From the NCBI GenBank assembly GCA_024195585.1, contig SWBL01000030.1:1-64000 (forward strand): a DNA stretch of 64,000 nucleotides, in the 5' to 3' direction. A model generated the notes under the pieces. It did not search any database, was not told the DNA's origin, and saw only the letters and a list, made by a program, of their open reading frames with translations. This document shows, in pieces, positions 1 to 12,552 of this stretch (its first letter is position 1; each line of letters starts with the position of its first letter). This stretch comes from Aureobasidium sp. EXF-3400 (Eukaryota > Ascomycota > Dothideomycetes > Dothideales > Saccotheciaceae). The translations under genes were made by a program, and so were the position numbers.

Positions 1-512
1 ATTGCCAAAGGAACTTGATTTTTTAGACTACTGGCGCACGGCATGGTTATATACACAATCCGCCAAGAAGAGCCTTGGCTCCGGCATCGCAATAACATCT
101 CTTGCCGACAAAGCTGATGGAGCAACCCTGGCGTAAGAATGTTCACCTCCGAACTGGTTTCAGCATGCCTCAAAGCGACTAGGATCTTGATGAACGATCC
201 AGTGAGAGTCTCCCATAGAATTACGCTACCACTTTGAGTGATCGGTAGCTGTCGTTGAGCGATCTCGGTCTGTTAATGGTTCATTTAATCAGAGCGCTAG
301 AACCTGTTGCGAATCTGCTCAGAACACCGAGCTTGCTGTTTGATCTAGTAAATTTGACCGTGAAGCCTTGGTGAGCACATCGAATGAGCAACTATGTAAG
401 TCACTGATGATGAAACTGTCTTTGGAGTATATCGGCGATCGATCAATACCTGCTGGAGACGACAATTGAATGAGCGATATATCCTAACTGACCATGCAGG
501 AAACCATAACTA

Positions 513-618
513 GCCGCTTTAGCTCATCTGGGAGAGCGCCAGACTGAAGTCAACTTCTGTCCTTCTTGCACCTGCAAGAGTATTCTGGAGGCACTGTGTT
601 CGATCCACAGAAGCGGCA
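513..618 (+). tRNA. tRNA-Phe (GAA) with intron
   Basis: The acceptor strands GCCGCTT (513-519) and AAGCGGC (611-617) pair perfectly, with discriminator A at 618. The T arm CTGTG-TTCGATC-CACAG (594-610) is perfect. The anticodon stem CCAGA (539-543) pairs with TCTGG (584-588), giving anticodon GAA at 546-548. A 33-nt intron, about 550-582, sits one base 3' of the anticodon, the canonical place for nuclear tRNA introns. A T5 run at 624-628 fits a Pol III terminator. The variable loop has five bases. All arms fold well, so this looks functional. Confidence 0.93.
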
Positions 619-1675
619 CTACCTTTTTGTGCTCTGGTCACGATATTTTGCGTGTCTACATGATAGTTCCATGGATGTCATGACCGCTTCTTGGTGTTGT
701 CTGCAGTGATTCCAGAAAATTCGACGTTATCTCATGGTCTCTTTTGGCAGCTAGGTGGAGCCGGTCAAATAGCTCCAAGGAAGGCACGATGGTACATGCA
801 TCGTCAAATATTTTCACCGATCATAGTTCAATTGTCCTGTGAAGTAGTGACTGCCCTGATTGCATGCTTTACTTTCTAACGTGAAGCGTGATAGCAGCCT
901 GCGATGCTCGCAAGGCTTGGAGGGTGGAAGAAGAGGATGGAAAAAGTAAAGATATGCCCAAAGGCTGTCATCGGCTGGCGCCGCGGCATGGTTCCCCTCT
1001 CCCGCACAGACAGACTGACCACGCGAAAGCTCCGCAACCGCGGAAAGGTCTCAGGTCCCAGCTTCGTTCTTTGTTCTCAGTCATCATCCATCACCACATC
1101 ATCATAGCAGAAACTGCGCATCCAGAACTCGACGACATCTGTCATCATTTGAAGCCTTCGCGACAAGATACGCGAGCTTGCAAGATCTGCTTATCGCGAC
1201 TTGCGCGTGCGACTGACAGACATCTTTTGCGCCCACTCACGCGACGCGCCGCCGCCGACGACATCAGCAACCAACTGCTACGGCTGTGCGAGGAGGAGAG
1301 CTTTTCGTTTTCGGGAAGCGCTTTTGGGGATTAGAAGTTAGACAAACATCCATCACCTCATCTCTGCGCGTGTTTGACTACATCATCGCGTGCCGAGTGG
1401 AGATCAGAAAGTGCAACAAGCAAGGCGCATCCTATCTCGCAGAGGAAGAGAGTGCCATCACAGACAAACAGCGTCGCTAGTAGTAGACGGCGCCGGAGCT
1501 CTGAGATACAGCTTGTGATTTTGCACACGCGCCGCCACGAGAGTGATTTCCCGTCGCCCGTACCCATTCCACACCTACGTTTGACTCGTTTGTGCGCCTT
1601 TGAAGAGTTGCCCTTGTCCGTGGCTGCAAGAGATCTTACGCCTAAGGACGAGACGAGACACCAAACACGACAACC
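619..1675. other. intergenic: presumed promoter/5' UTR of the BYE1-like gene
   Basis: No open frame here resembles a known protein; the short open frames have no convincing splice partners. The last ~700 bases are rich in CATCAC/CACATC-type runs and C/A-rich stretches, as is usual for fungal 5' leaders. Bases 1-512, left of tRNA-Phe, are likewise without recognisable features. Confidence 0.5.
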
Positions 1676-4428
1676 ATGTCCGGTAAGCAAAGACATTCTA
1701 CCACACACAATCACACATGGTCTATGCCGCAAACACGGCCATGGGCTCCAATGCGCCAAATGTCAGACATGTCAGCTAACGCGCTCCCTCGAACAGACAT
1801 TAGACGCAGTGGTCGCGCGACCAAAGGTCAGCACACAAAACTCGAGGCTGCCGAAGTCACAACACCCAAGAACAAGAAAGGCACTGCCACTGCCTCGACC
1901 AAGAAGAGCAACACCAAGAAATCAGCCGAGCCCGAACCCGAGCCCGAAGTAGACGACGAGGAAGCCACCGACGAAGTCATCCGCTGCGTTTGCGGAGACA
2001 CCAAGGACGACGAGGTCGGTCGCCAATACGTCAGCTGCGATACTTGCGAGGTGTGGCAACACAATGTCTGCATGGGCGTGCCGCTAGAGGAGGAAAACCA
2101 GCCAGAACACTACTTCTGCGAGCTATGCGCACCCAACGACCACAAGGAGCTACTGGATGCTCTGAAGCGTGGAGAGAAGCTATGGCAAACGCGCATCGCC
2201 GAGCACGAGGCCGAGAAGCGAAGAAAGCGCAACGAGAAGAAACGCCCTAAGAATCGCCAACAGAAAGCTGCCCGTCAGAGTGAAGTCAAGTCTGAGGCTC
2301 CGGCCAGTGAGCAGACCAGCCCTGCACCTACTGCTTCTGCATCCGTCCCGGCCCCTTCGCAAGACTCTGCTCCTGCTGCTGGCAGCAAGCGCAAATTCGA
2401 AGAAGAGACCCCACAGAAAGAGCAGGCGCAGGCAGAGACTCAGGCTGAAGAGATGAGAAGATCATCATCAGCAGCTGCGCAGTCCAAGCGCCGCAAGTCG
2501 GAGCAGAAGAAAGACGATAAGGTGGACGCCGATACAGCGCTTGTTGATGTCAAAGACCTGCCTAAGGAGAGACAAGGCCCTGCTCAGGCACTCATCAAGG
2601 TTTTTGGCGATGTCGTTCGTGAGAGAGTCACATCTGGGTAAGTCGCACCTTCCACTGCTGCTTTTCCCTCTTTCCTGATTTTCCCACCCACACTTTTGCA
2701 CTTGATTCTCCTGTCATGTTTGTTTTTTTGCATCTTTCCACTCATCCATCCTGTTGCACAACAATGGCTAATCCCTACCTTTTCAGATCCTACAGTCTTG
2801 GCCAAGGCGAAAACGCGGACTCGGTCAGCCATCATCATGCCACACGTATCGAGTACGAACTGTACCAGACATATGGTGCACCTCCTCAATCGCAAGGCTA
2901 CAGTCAACAGTTCAGAGCCATTCATGCCAACATGAAGAAGAACCCCATGCTCGTCCAACGCATGCTCGACAATTCGCTAACAGCACACGGCCTTGCAACT
3001 ATGTCTTCACAAGACATGGCCAGCGAAGAACTGCAGAAACAGCGCCAACAACTCAAGGAAGAGGCCGACAAACAGGCTGTCATGATGCGTGACGATGAGG
3101 ACGACAAGCCCCGTGTCCGCCGTACCCACAAGGGTGATGAATACATTGACGACCAGGCCGAAGACTCCCATGAATCAGTCTTCACCTCGGCACCTGTTCG
3201 CAGTAGAGAGGACCAAGACAAGCCACCCACACCTGACGGCGAAGCTCCTGCTGCAGCTGGGGCTGCCGCATCACCTGATGCCATGGAGGTTGACCGCCGC
3301 GAATCAAACTTCGACATCAACTCTGTCTGGGCAAAGACTCCTGCTGATCAACAAGCACAGCCTGCTCGCCGACGCAGCTCATTCGCCAAGACACAGACAC
3401 CTCAAGAGAAGGGCGAGAAGCACGATGCGGATGTCGACCGTATGCTCGCTGACGACAACGAGACTGACTATGCTCCTCCCGAAGCCAACGGTGTTGTCTG
3501 GAAAGGCCAACTTGTCCAGCCCGGCGTTACTGAGTTCACTGCATGTGCTCGCCATGCTGCCGGCAACGACTTTGGCCAATTCATGCCTTGGACCGAGCTC
3601 TTGCCCCCGGTCCTTGAGATCGAGGGTCGCCTGGAAGCTAAGCGCGCTGACGATTATCTGTGTGGTCTGCAATGGAGCAAGAAGAGCGACGTGTCAGTTC
3701 TTGCATTGACACCCTACGACAACCGCGCGGCTTTCGACCAGATTTTCGACTACTTCGCTTCTCGTGGTCGTTATGCAGTTATCGGCAAAGGTCGTGGCAT
3801 GTCTTCAATCGTCAAGGACGTTTACATCACCCCCGTCGGCCCTGGCCATAACCTGCCACCTCACATCAACCTGCTCGAGTATAACACACTTGACCCCAAC
3901 GTGCCCGAGCGTATGCTTGTTGTCACGTTCGTTGTCAACAAGCCTGAGCACTGGGACAACCCTGTCGTACCCGATGCTCCCCAGCCAATCGGTGCCAGCC
4001 CTGTCAATGGTAATGGCACACACGGTCCTCAGTTCTCGCCGCGTCCGCCTCAGGGATTCACTCCCATGCAGAACGGTCATGGTCACCAGCAGCAGTTTGG
4101 TGGTGCTCCCATGCCTCCCAACCCCTATACCACACAGTCTCCTGTGTCAGGACAGCCTTATTCCGGTCACAATTCTGGAGCTGGCGCATACCCCTCGCCT
4201 TCACCACAGTTACCGCCTCACCCTAACCCCATGGTCCATAGCATTCTGGGTCCTCTTGCCCACACACCTGTGGTTGCTCAGATCCTTTCTGCTGCTGGCA
4301 ACAATGTCGAGGAGCACGTCCTGCTTAACATGCGCGACATCCTTGCATCTGATCCTGCCGCGCGTGACGACTTGACCATCTTTTCACAACGTCTCGCTAA
4401 TGTGGGATCGCAAGGCCAACAGGGATAG
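1676..4428 (+). CDS. BYE1: BYE1-like transcription elongation regulator (PHD, TFIIS-like, SPOC)
   Basis: Exons are 1676-1682, 1797-2637 and 2787-4428 (829 aa). Intron 1 (114 nt, GTAAGC, CTAAC branch, CAG) follows only seven coding bases; intron 2 is 149 nt. A PHD finger (about residues 66-113, CVCG...CDTC...WQH..C...CELC) is followed by K/E-rich linkers, a TFIIS-central-like helical region (about 257-380, spanning intron 2), a SPOC domain (about 519-660, from VVWKGQL) and a Q/P/G-rich tail. This order matches the Bye1 family, which in yeast binds H3K4me3 through the PHD and RNA polymerase II through the TFIIS-like domain. It therefore probably acts in the nucleus on transcribed chromatin. Intron 1 is a multiple of three, so unspliced RNA would still read through. 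The family call is firm; the exact role here is inferred. Confidence 0.9.
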
Positions 4429-5531
4429 AACTCCTACGGTCCTACCCACGCGAACCGCATCATTGAAGAAGAGCAATCTGTCAGTGGTGCTGACGAAATT
4501 GATGATGCTATCCAGCGTATCAATCGTCATGAACTCAACATTTATCATCTGTTGTTGAGACGCCACTATTATCGTTAATGTTGATGACTCACGTTGGCTG
4601 TCAAGATGAATGGACTTGATGCATCGGATGATGTCGCCACATAACTTGGTTTCGCTTTTACTACTCTTCGTGTAACCTTTTCGTTACTTCTTTTCTTTCT
4701 CATTGCTGATGGATTAACGGCTGGATGAAAGGTAAAAGATCATTTGCTTTACTGTTCTACCCGCTGTACCTTTTCTCGACTTCTGCTCTCGGTTGTCTTT
4801 CTGCTGGTTTGGCGTCAGGCTGCTTGGGATGACATGGCTCCATAACGCGTTGGGTCCTGGCTAGATGTTCTCGATGCTGGGCAGACCTTTTCTCTTTTGC
4901 TTTCCTTCTTTGCTGTCAAGAATACTTTACTAGATGAAAATTTTGAAGAAACGCCTTTCTATGTTATTCTCTTCCCGTCGCTTGTTTGCCTGTGCTGACC
5001 TTTTCCAATAGTCCAGCAGCTTTATCTACTGAGATAGTCTGTACCAGAGACTGCAAAATCTTACTCATGGGCATCGCACTTACCTATGAGTTGTGACATG
5101 AAAAAAGAACACAATTATGTACAACGTCAGTATGTTCGCTTCATGAAAGTACATTCGAACTGAAAGAAAACTACTGCCATAGCTTGGTTTCATTTTAGCA
5201 AAGACATCCGGGACCATCTGGCTTGCAACCACGACTGCCGTTTGTAGGCGACAAACCTTCCATTTGCGCAGGAGACAATCGAAAGAAACTCCCTGAATCG
5301 ATCATATTCTGATCGTTGGAAGCGAGCTGGTTTATGCATCATTGCCGTGCTTCTGCTTGTGCCCACGTCATCCTTGTGTTGGGAAGAACAACCAGAGTGC
5401 AACACGATGATTTAGGAAGTTGATGCCTCAGCTGCACTTTCACTCTGCATACGCGCTCGGCTTCTTGCATCAAACCCCTCAACCCATCACGCAACTATAT
5501 CTTCTGCATATCAACCACCACTTTCCATCTC
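4429..5531. other. intergenic: 3' region of BYE1 and promoter of next gene
   Basis: The stretch is T-rich with CTTTTC/TTTCTT runs in its middle (about 4660-4950). No open frame with recognisable protein similarity was found on either strand. It presumably holds the 3' UTR of the BYE1-like gene and the promoter of the gene starting at 5572. Confidence 0.5.
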
Positions 5532-5597
5532 ATGCCCATCTTTGCTGCCCTCCAGGATAACGCAACAAACCATGCCCTCCGTCACCGGATTTATTGA
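5532..5597 (+). promoter_or_regulatory. possible uORF overlapping the start of the next gene
   Basis: An ATG at 5532 opens a 21-codon frame that ends with TGA at 5595-5597. It is out of frame with, and overlaps, the main ATG at 5572. If transcription starts upstream of 5532, ribosomes initiating here could not reinitiate at 5572, which would lower expression of the main protein. The transcript start is unknown, so the effect is inference. Confidence 0.35.
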
Positions 5598-8381
5598 GAT
5601 CAATCTCAATCCCGACAAAGACGATCATCCTAACCTATCCAGGATGTCGAGAGTACGAGACACACTGCGCCGTCGCAAGGTTACGAAGAAAGTCATCAAC
5701 TTCAAGTATGAGGATGATCAAACTCCTCCTCTCGACACGCTCATATCTGAAGACAATCCTCCTACCAACCCTTTCGACTGTAAGGATGCTAAATGTGAAG
5801 AGTGCTTCCCTCAATTCTTTCCCGCCACCACGAGGATCAACGACTCCATTGCTCAACAGACTATGTCAACCTTGGGGGACACCATTCAGGAGAACATCGC
5901 ATTTCTACGTGATGCACTCACTAATCATGCCGATTTTATCGTCACGAGATGGCGCAAGAAGTCGCGTGACAAACGATACACTTTCTTGGAAGCACACAGC
6001 GCTCTCTATCCTAAGAAATGGGCAGCTGTCCATCTGCTCAACGCTGTCAACTACCTAAACAGCGAGGAAGAACATGTCTACTACACTGCCTCTAGGCGTG
6101 AAGTCATCGCATACCACCCGAATGGGGAAGTGAAGAAAGCTCAAAGACCTCCTCACCCCAGAGATCCTGAAGGGGTCGTCAGCAGGTTCCGTCATACATG
6201 GTTCCTGCCATGTCTCGACGCAGAGATGTTGTCTGAAGATCCTTTGCTCCTCTTGGCATTGCTGCACCATCGTACCTTCAATGAACCCGAGAAATGGATA
6301 TCTTTCGACAGCTCCCAAGTCGCTCTCGCTGAGTGCTTCGGACCTATTGACCATGTATTCAATGCCCAGTGTGTTGTCGTACAGGGTCCCGACTATGGAA
6401 AGCTTGTGAAGTGGAACGCCCAGCAGATGCATCGCAGAGAAATCATGGGGTTCACAAAAGCCTACTTCGTTTTCACAGCCCAGAACAGGATGATGTCTCT
6501 ATTGACGAGACTCGTGTCCGCACTCTTGGCTGAGGCAAACGAAGCTCCTGTGAACGACATCCATCCCAAGTGGTCACAGTTGATCAACACGGACTTCTCG
6601 AGGTTTGGCACTACTTCTGGGTGGTCCACTGATTCTATCAAGCCATTCTCCGCTCCACCTTCTTTCGACCCCACCGGAATCATAGATCTCATCGCCTCTC
6701 GCCATCGTGCTGTTAGAGACGAGGTCAAACTGCTTCAAACCGATCCTGCATATGTTCAGTTTGGTGCTCGAGAACTAGCCTCAGCACACTTCTTCGAGAC
6801 TTGGTCCGGGTCTGATAGATGGCCATACTTTGTTGATGAGCTGATTTGCGTGCCGCTTCGCAGGGAGATGTATTGGCGTCAATTGGTTGTTGAGAGCAAG
6901 CATATGGGAGAGTGGCTACAGGTAGTTCAAGACTCTCCATCCGACACAGAAGCTCGGACTGAGTATGAACACATGCTCTATGTCGTTTGGAACCTCTGCT
7001 TGGAAACCTTTTCGGTCTTCGAGAGCGATGTCAAAGGAAGTCTCCTCTACCAGCGCGGGTTCGAGAAGAACCTTGACATCGAAGGTGATGCAAAGCTTGA
7101 CAAATCCAATCGCAAGTATAGCGAGGACGACTACTTCCCCGATGACATGCTTTACTGGGCAGTGAGCACTCTGGGCTACGACAAGTACCGATCTCTGAGC
7201 ATGGATCCTTCCCTCAACTTCACCATCATCGACTATTTGTGTCGTACTGACCGTAAGGAAGCAGCTCGCATCAGTCAGAGCTTGCTTGTTCTAATAAGCG
7301 ACATCGCTGTTTTGTTCGAGATGATGTCTTCTATCACCTTACGCTCGTTCCGTGAGATTCCCATTTCTCGGAAGCATACTAAAAAGCTCTTCAAGGAAGA
7401 GCACCGTGGTGAGTTCATGAAGAAGATGAAGATGCCCTTCACAGATTTGGAGATCGGCGACAAGCTTGGAGAATTCCTTGAGCGCGCTTGCACCCAGTAT
7501 CCTTGGCCTCGTGGTAGGAAGAGTCAGGAGTGGCTTGCCGAAGCTGAGGCTGCCCAGGAGGCGTTGGATGTATTTTGGTCAGAGATGCGTACGATGTGAA
7601 CACGCAAGCTACGTCGGAAGGGCAAAGTTGCTGAAAGTTATGTAAGTACATCGAGGAAGCACCATTTTCTTGTGGGGAAATCTACTGACTGTTCGTTCGC
7701 CATAGATCAAGGAAGACATCGATGGGCTGATGAACTTTTCCCGAGGAGAAAAGCATCTGGAAGAGCTAGCCACCCAGCGAGAGTACGTCCGTTGCCAGCT
7801 TGAGCGTTCTAAGAAGCAGGCCCTCGATATCGATGCTACGCCTCAGACCGTCTGGGGCGAGGATACCAGCAGCTCATCGTCTTTCACGCCTGTTGCGCGA
7901 AAGACCAGAACAAGGTCTCCACCAAGCCTAGGTCAAGACAGCGGGCCACCTTCAAGAACTGTTGAGTCTCCAGCAACTCCCACTCCACAGCTAGAACAGA
8001 TCAAGATTGCCGTCAGACGCGATAATATTGCAATCTTCAAGGCCATGTTTCCCGAGAAGGGCGAAGATTCTTCACGCAGCTTTGCCTGGCAGCATTTCCT
8101 GGCTGCAATGACAGATGCTGGTTTCAGTATTCTGCAGAGCCAGGGCAGTGCCGTGACTCTCAAATTGGATCGGATTGAGGGGGAGGACAAGATTGTTGTT
8201 CATCGGCCCCATCCAGTTGCTACTCTTCGTAAGTGGTAACTGCTTGACCATAGTGTGCATTAGGAAGGATGACTGACTTTTAATCTTGTCTACAGATCCG
8301 ATCATGCTAAGGGCCATTGCCAAGAGAATAACTAAGTGGTTTGGCTGGGACAAGGAAACAATCGTCGAACGCGAGGAGTAA
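5572..8381 (+). CDS. large fungus-specific protein of unknown function, interrupted by in-frame TGA
   Basis: The exons I support are 5572-7641, 7706-8228 and 8296-8381 (introns GTAAGT...ATAG and GTAAGT...ACAG). They share one frame, but TGA at 7597-7599 breaks the first exon after residue 675. The next 14 sense codons run straight into the first intron in phase 0, and downstream exons continue for ~200 residues. The N-terminal part has a CKDAKCEECF motif near residue 65 and a long helical region. The last segment (...WQHFLAAMTDAGF... HRPHP... FGWD) resembles the C-terminal module of a widespread family of ~900-1100-aa fungal proteins, as I remember it, so I read this as one gene. ATG 5572 has a good context (ACAAACC). 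The TGA could be a nonsense mutation, a readthrough site or a sequence error. No function is known. Confidence 0.65.
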
Positions 8382-8441
8382 ACATGCAACGACGGACTGA
8401 AAAGATTGGTGTTGTAGAAGATTTTCTTTTCCACGGCCGCC

Positions 8442-9245
8442 TTAAAATACAGAGGGCTCGTTTATGAGAGCCATAACACTAAATTGAACTTCCTTTCCCT
8501 CCTCTGCGCGCTCGAAGTATTTTCTGATCAACCCAATTGCCTTGGTATCAAAGTCCTCGAGATCAGGATCAAGATCTGCATGGTATAGCGGTCCCCATCT
8601 ATCTCCATCCAACTCGTACAGTTTGTGCTTCTCTGCCGATGAAATGAAGCAAGTGTAATGCCAATCCACCTCGAACCCATTCTCGGGTGGCTGGGTATCT
8701 CCCTGATCAGCAGCTTCTGCATAAAATCCCTCTAGCTCTGAACATGTATCCAAGAAATGCGATCGCTGGCTTGCTGGAGTGTTGATCAATCGATCCAAGA
8801 TCGAATCAGGTTCTATACTTACAGTCAGCAACAAATCGTGAAAGTGGAAAGCAGTATAAAGAAAGGAAGAAAAAGGGTCTTAACTGATTAATTTCCTGGC
8901 CTTTCCATTACAAACCGCATGCAGCAAAGCACAGAGCCCACATGAATTGTGTATGGTTTGACGTAACCAAATCACATCCTTTTCTTCTTCTTCCTCTTTT
9001 TCCTTACCATCTATATCCTTTTCACCTTCAGCAGCTCTTTCATCTTCATAATCCTCGCTGGTAGGAAATGCTAGTATGTAAGCTAGTATTTCCCCTTTCT
9101 TGGGTTCGCTGTCGTCGTCGTCTAGAGAATAGAATTCTGTGAATTTGAGACCGGGAGAGGCGCCTAGGTCGTGGGCTAGCGAGGTGAAGATTTGGGGGTT
9201 GGATTCTAGAGGAACGAAGGTTTTGGAATAAGTGCGTGCGGGCAT
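8442..9245 (-). CDS. ubiquitin C-terminal hydrolase (peptidase C12)
   Basis: Exons in transcript order are 9245-8885 and 8812-8442, with a 72-nt intron; the product is 243 aa, normal for a UCHL3/YUH1-type enzyme. These cysteine proteases release ubiquitin from small C-terminal adducts and precursors. The N-terminus has the family's VPLESNP start. The oxyanion Gln96 and catalytic Cys102 lie in QTIHNSCGLCALLHA, with catalytic His172 (DWHYTCF) and Asp189 (ELDGDRWGP) after the intron. The donor is GTTAAG; the acceptor TATAG was chosen because it restores the family's IKPDSILD run. An acidic K/E-rich insert (about residues 68-90) lies before the Cys loop. It is tail-to-tail with the upstream unknown gene, stop to stop 60 bases apart. 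Confidence 0.9.
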
Positions 9246-9531
9246 GGCTAGTGTCTCTGGGATAGGCGTGAAGAGGTTTGGTAGAATGTGAATTTACAGA
9301 TTATGGATGATGGTTGATAGATGATGATTAGTAACGCTCGGTGGTTGGTGGTGGTTGTCAACGCGATGGCGACGAGTGAGCTTTGTTTTGTGCCCCGTGT
9401 AGCACAAGGCAATTTAGATGCAGCAATTTATGCAAGGCACGATGCAAGGCACGACTTATACCCAGAAAACTTTTGGAAATAAAACAATCATAAAAATTCA
9501 CAAGCTACCTGGCTTCATGCTACGACAAAAT

Positions 9532-11185
9532 CTAAAATCCCGACTCCTTGCCCTTTTCCGAATAATCCATCTGGTTGTTCGTCCTCGTCATTTCAGGCGA
9601 AGGCGAAGCTGTAAGCACATGCTCGTCAACAATTTCCAACTTGGGGCCTGTGTAATTCTTTCTGCCGTCAAAGATGTATGTCAACAGCGAGATGAACAGC
9701 CAGATGCCAAATGCTACTACACAGTAGTTCATGTTGTTGGCATCAACGGGCAGCTCGGGAGGGAACAGGAATAGCACCGAGGTGAGCGTAACGTAAGCAA
9801 TACCAAGCAGGTTGGCGAACCATCCAAACCAGGAAGGCAGGACGAAAGGGCGATCAGCGGGTAGTCCTTTACGTCCCTGAAGAACGTTGCAAGCGATGGG
9901 GATGGCGTAGGTGATACTAAGAGCGACGACCGAGGCACTAGTGATGGCGTTGAATGCGCTGGAGCTACCGAGGAAGATGCATCCGAAGATAATGACCAGA
10001 CCCAGGGTCAGAGCAAGCGCGTTGACTGGCACATCGAGTCCTGGGTGGACTTTGGCGAAAAACCTAGAGAATGGAAGTCCTCTGTCTCTGGCAAAGGCCC
10101 AGGCCATGCGACTGCTGGTGGTCATAATGGCGATGGTTGCAAACACAGTGCAGACCAGAGGAAACATGAGCAAACAAATTGCTCCGGCATGCGAGCTTGT
10201 AGCATTATACAAAATTTGAAGGAGAGGTCCAGCGCCGGAGTTGATGACTTGATCGATGTCTCCAGCGACGAAAAGAAGACACATCAAGAAAATAAATCCC
10301 GTGAAAGTGCCAATGGCGACGCAAGTAATCATGACAAAAGGACCAGTCTTTCTCGGGTTGGGGATTTCTTCGATCATGTGTGCGACAGCATCAAAGCCAG
10401 TAAGACCAAAACCACCCTGGAGCAAGCCCAACAACCATGCAAGACCATCAGGCCAGCCTGTTGTGTTGATAAAGTCACCAAAGACAAAGCTGGCGGAACT
10501 GTAGTTCGGGGAGGCGCATGCCAGAACCGTGATAGACACAACGACGAATCCAGTGATGGACCAGATAATGGCACCTCTGTCAATGTGAGGGATGATACGG
10601 TTGGCGAAAGCATTCAGGCAGAATGCAAAGATGTTGTATCCAATGTAAATCAAGAACTGCTGCCAACTCTTAGGCTTGAAGGAGGAGTCCATCAACGAAA
10701 TGATGCCCAGGATAAGTTGCGATCCGAGCAATCCACCAGTAGCGGTAAGGGCCATCCAACCACCGACCTGTGAGCAATCTATGTGTCAGCACAATCATGG
10801 CACAATTGGGGTTGTGGGGGTGGCTGTATGGGGTATTACTCACATTGATCCATCCAGTGATCCATGAGATCATGCGACTGTTGGGACATAGCATAGCAGC
10901 CCAGTGGTATTGGCCTCCTGCCGAAGGGTATGCACTGAGAAACTCTGCTAGACTTGCTGCAAGGCATAGGTTGCAAATGCCTGCTGTGATGAGTCCCCAA
11001 AGGACAGAGGTAGGTCCTCCACTAGACAACGCTAGGGATAACGATGTCGCCAAAGCAGTCCATGAGTTCAGAATGGCGAATGCTAAGCCGAGCATAGCCA
11101 GCGGGGAGAATGTTCGTTTCAATTCGGGGGCATGCCCCAGGGCCGCGAGTTGTAGCGCATCGTCCGAGGTGTCACCGCCAGTCAT
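9532..11185 (-). CDS. APC-family amino acid/GABA permease (choline/GABA permease type)
   Basis: Exons are 11185-10844 and 10767-9532, with a 76-nt intron (GTGAGT...ACAG), giving 525 aa. About 12 hydrophobic segments are visible, from FSPLAMLGLAFAIL near residue 26 onward. The N-terminal signature (SAYPSAGGQYHWAAML) and EEIPNPRKTGP near the middle are typical of fungal GABA/choline permeases of the APC superfamily. It is likely a plasma-membrane proton symporter for GABA, choline or related amines; the substrate cannot be read from sequence. The gene that starts upstream of it on the same strand is glutamate decarboxylase, which makes GABA, and this favours a GABA-related substrate. The start MTGGDTSDD was chosen because upstream in-frame residues look non-coding. 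Confidence 0.88.
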
Positions 11186-12552
11186 GGTTGATATGGTGTT
11201 GTTGCTTGTTCTCTGTGTCTCTCCAGCTCTTTCTTCTCTAGCAATGTGATTCCTTCGAGTTGAGCGTGAAGTAAGAAGACACGAGTGACCAGAAGGCAAA
11301 ACAGAGGGAGTGGAAGATCCTTTAAGGGCCAGAGTTGCCTATCTTACCCTTCCAGCTGACCAAAAGATAGTCTTCTCGCCGGACGGTTGCCCCAGAAGTA
11401 TTGAATTTTTGTTACCACACGCAAATTGATGTCATGGGGCACAAGAAGATCATTGCGCTTTGCCGGCCGATGCGGAGTGCGCGTCCTCCGCATCCAAGGG
11501 AATCCTTCGAACGTTTCTTGACAAAGAAGATTGTGTACAACTTGATAATGCGCCCGCCGCTTGTCGGTGGTGAACTGCCCTAGCTTACCGAAAAGTACAA
11601 GTCGACGAGATTGTTGACTCGATTGTTTGCCTATCTTTTGTGGTCCAGTGATACGTACTGTACAAAGCGTGCCAAGCTGCATGGCTTCCTCAAGCAAAAA
11701 GACAAGCGAATTGTCTTACGGAGGCGTTGCGAGGTGGCGCTCATAGCCGTGAAGCCGGTCGAGATCTCGACGGACCGCGGTCGGCAACGAGAGTATTGGG
11801 TCTCCGATATGCAGCCTCACCATGTGCTAGAGGAAATGCACAATATTTTCATGAAGATTGTGCTTTCCGCGGAGAGAACTCCGTCGACGATAGAAGGACT
11901 CTCCATTGCCAGACTCATCTTCAGGACGCAACTGTGCATTTCGTCAGCTATTACAATTGAGGAAAGCATGAGTTGTCGAATGTCAAGGGCGAGACAGCAC
12001 GGCGTAAAGAAGCAGAAGAAGATGCGGTCTCCGCCGTCGACAGTTAAGTATCTAGCTCTTTTCTTGCCGGCAGGTGCGGTCTGGTGGATGGTGTGGAAAG
12101 AGCGCACGACTTTACAGCAACTGATACAATGGTATCAAATGATTCAGCAGGGGCAGACGCCTCGAAGGAAGGTACCTTGCTGCTTGGATGGCTATCCCGG
12201 CCATGTGAAGTGATGGATATAGAAGACGAGGCAGGTACGGTCACCTCGGGAGACAATTAAGATGGAGGAAACATCATGCTTTCAAGGCTCTTCGTCAGAG
12301 AGTGAATGAAGAATTGACGTCCGAGAAAGACGGAACTGGTGATTGATGGGATCATGATAATACCCTTATTATACCCCGCTTGGAAAAGACATCAATCGCG
12401 AGACTGTGACAGTTTGCAGCACATGGGAGGACGTTTGGGCAGGGATTCATTATCACTTCAATAGATTCATGTTTTTGAAAAGGCACTGCAATTAGAAGGA
12501 AGTCATTTATTCATTAGAGTTATGTGCTTCATCGCGATCTGATCGTCACACT
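11186..12552. other. intergenic between permease promoter and GAD 3' end
   Basis: The stretch contains the permease promoter and the glutamate decarboxylase terminator region. A 200-codon open frame on the plus strand (11611-12213) has no recognisable motifs or splice structure, and I do not call it. The sequence is of mixed composition with no repeat that I can see. Confidence 0.5.

Noticed and set aside
7570..7620. 51-nt intron that would remove the in-frame TGA
   Set aside because: It lacks a good donor and branch site and would delete the conserved FW..MR residues; kept only as an alternative in the finding.
10045..10773. 242-codon plus-strand open frame
   Set aside because: Antisense to the APC permease and of random composition.
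11611..12213. 200-codon open frame between permease and GAD
   Set aside because: No known motif, no splice extension and odd composition; could be revisited if transcribed.
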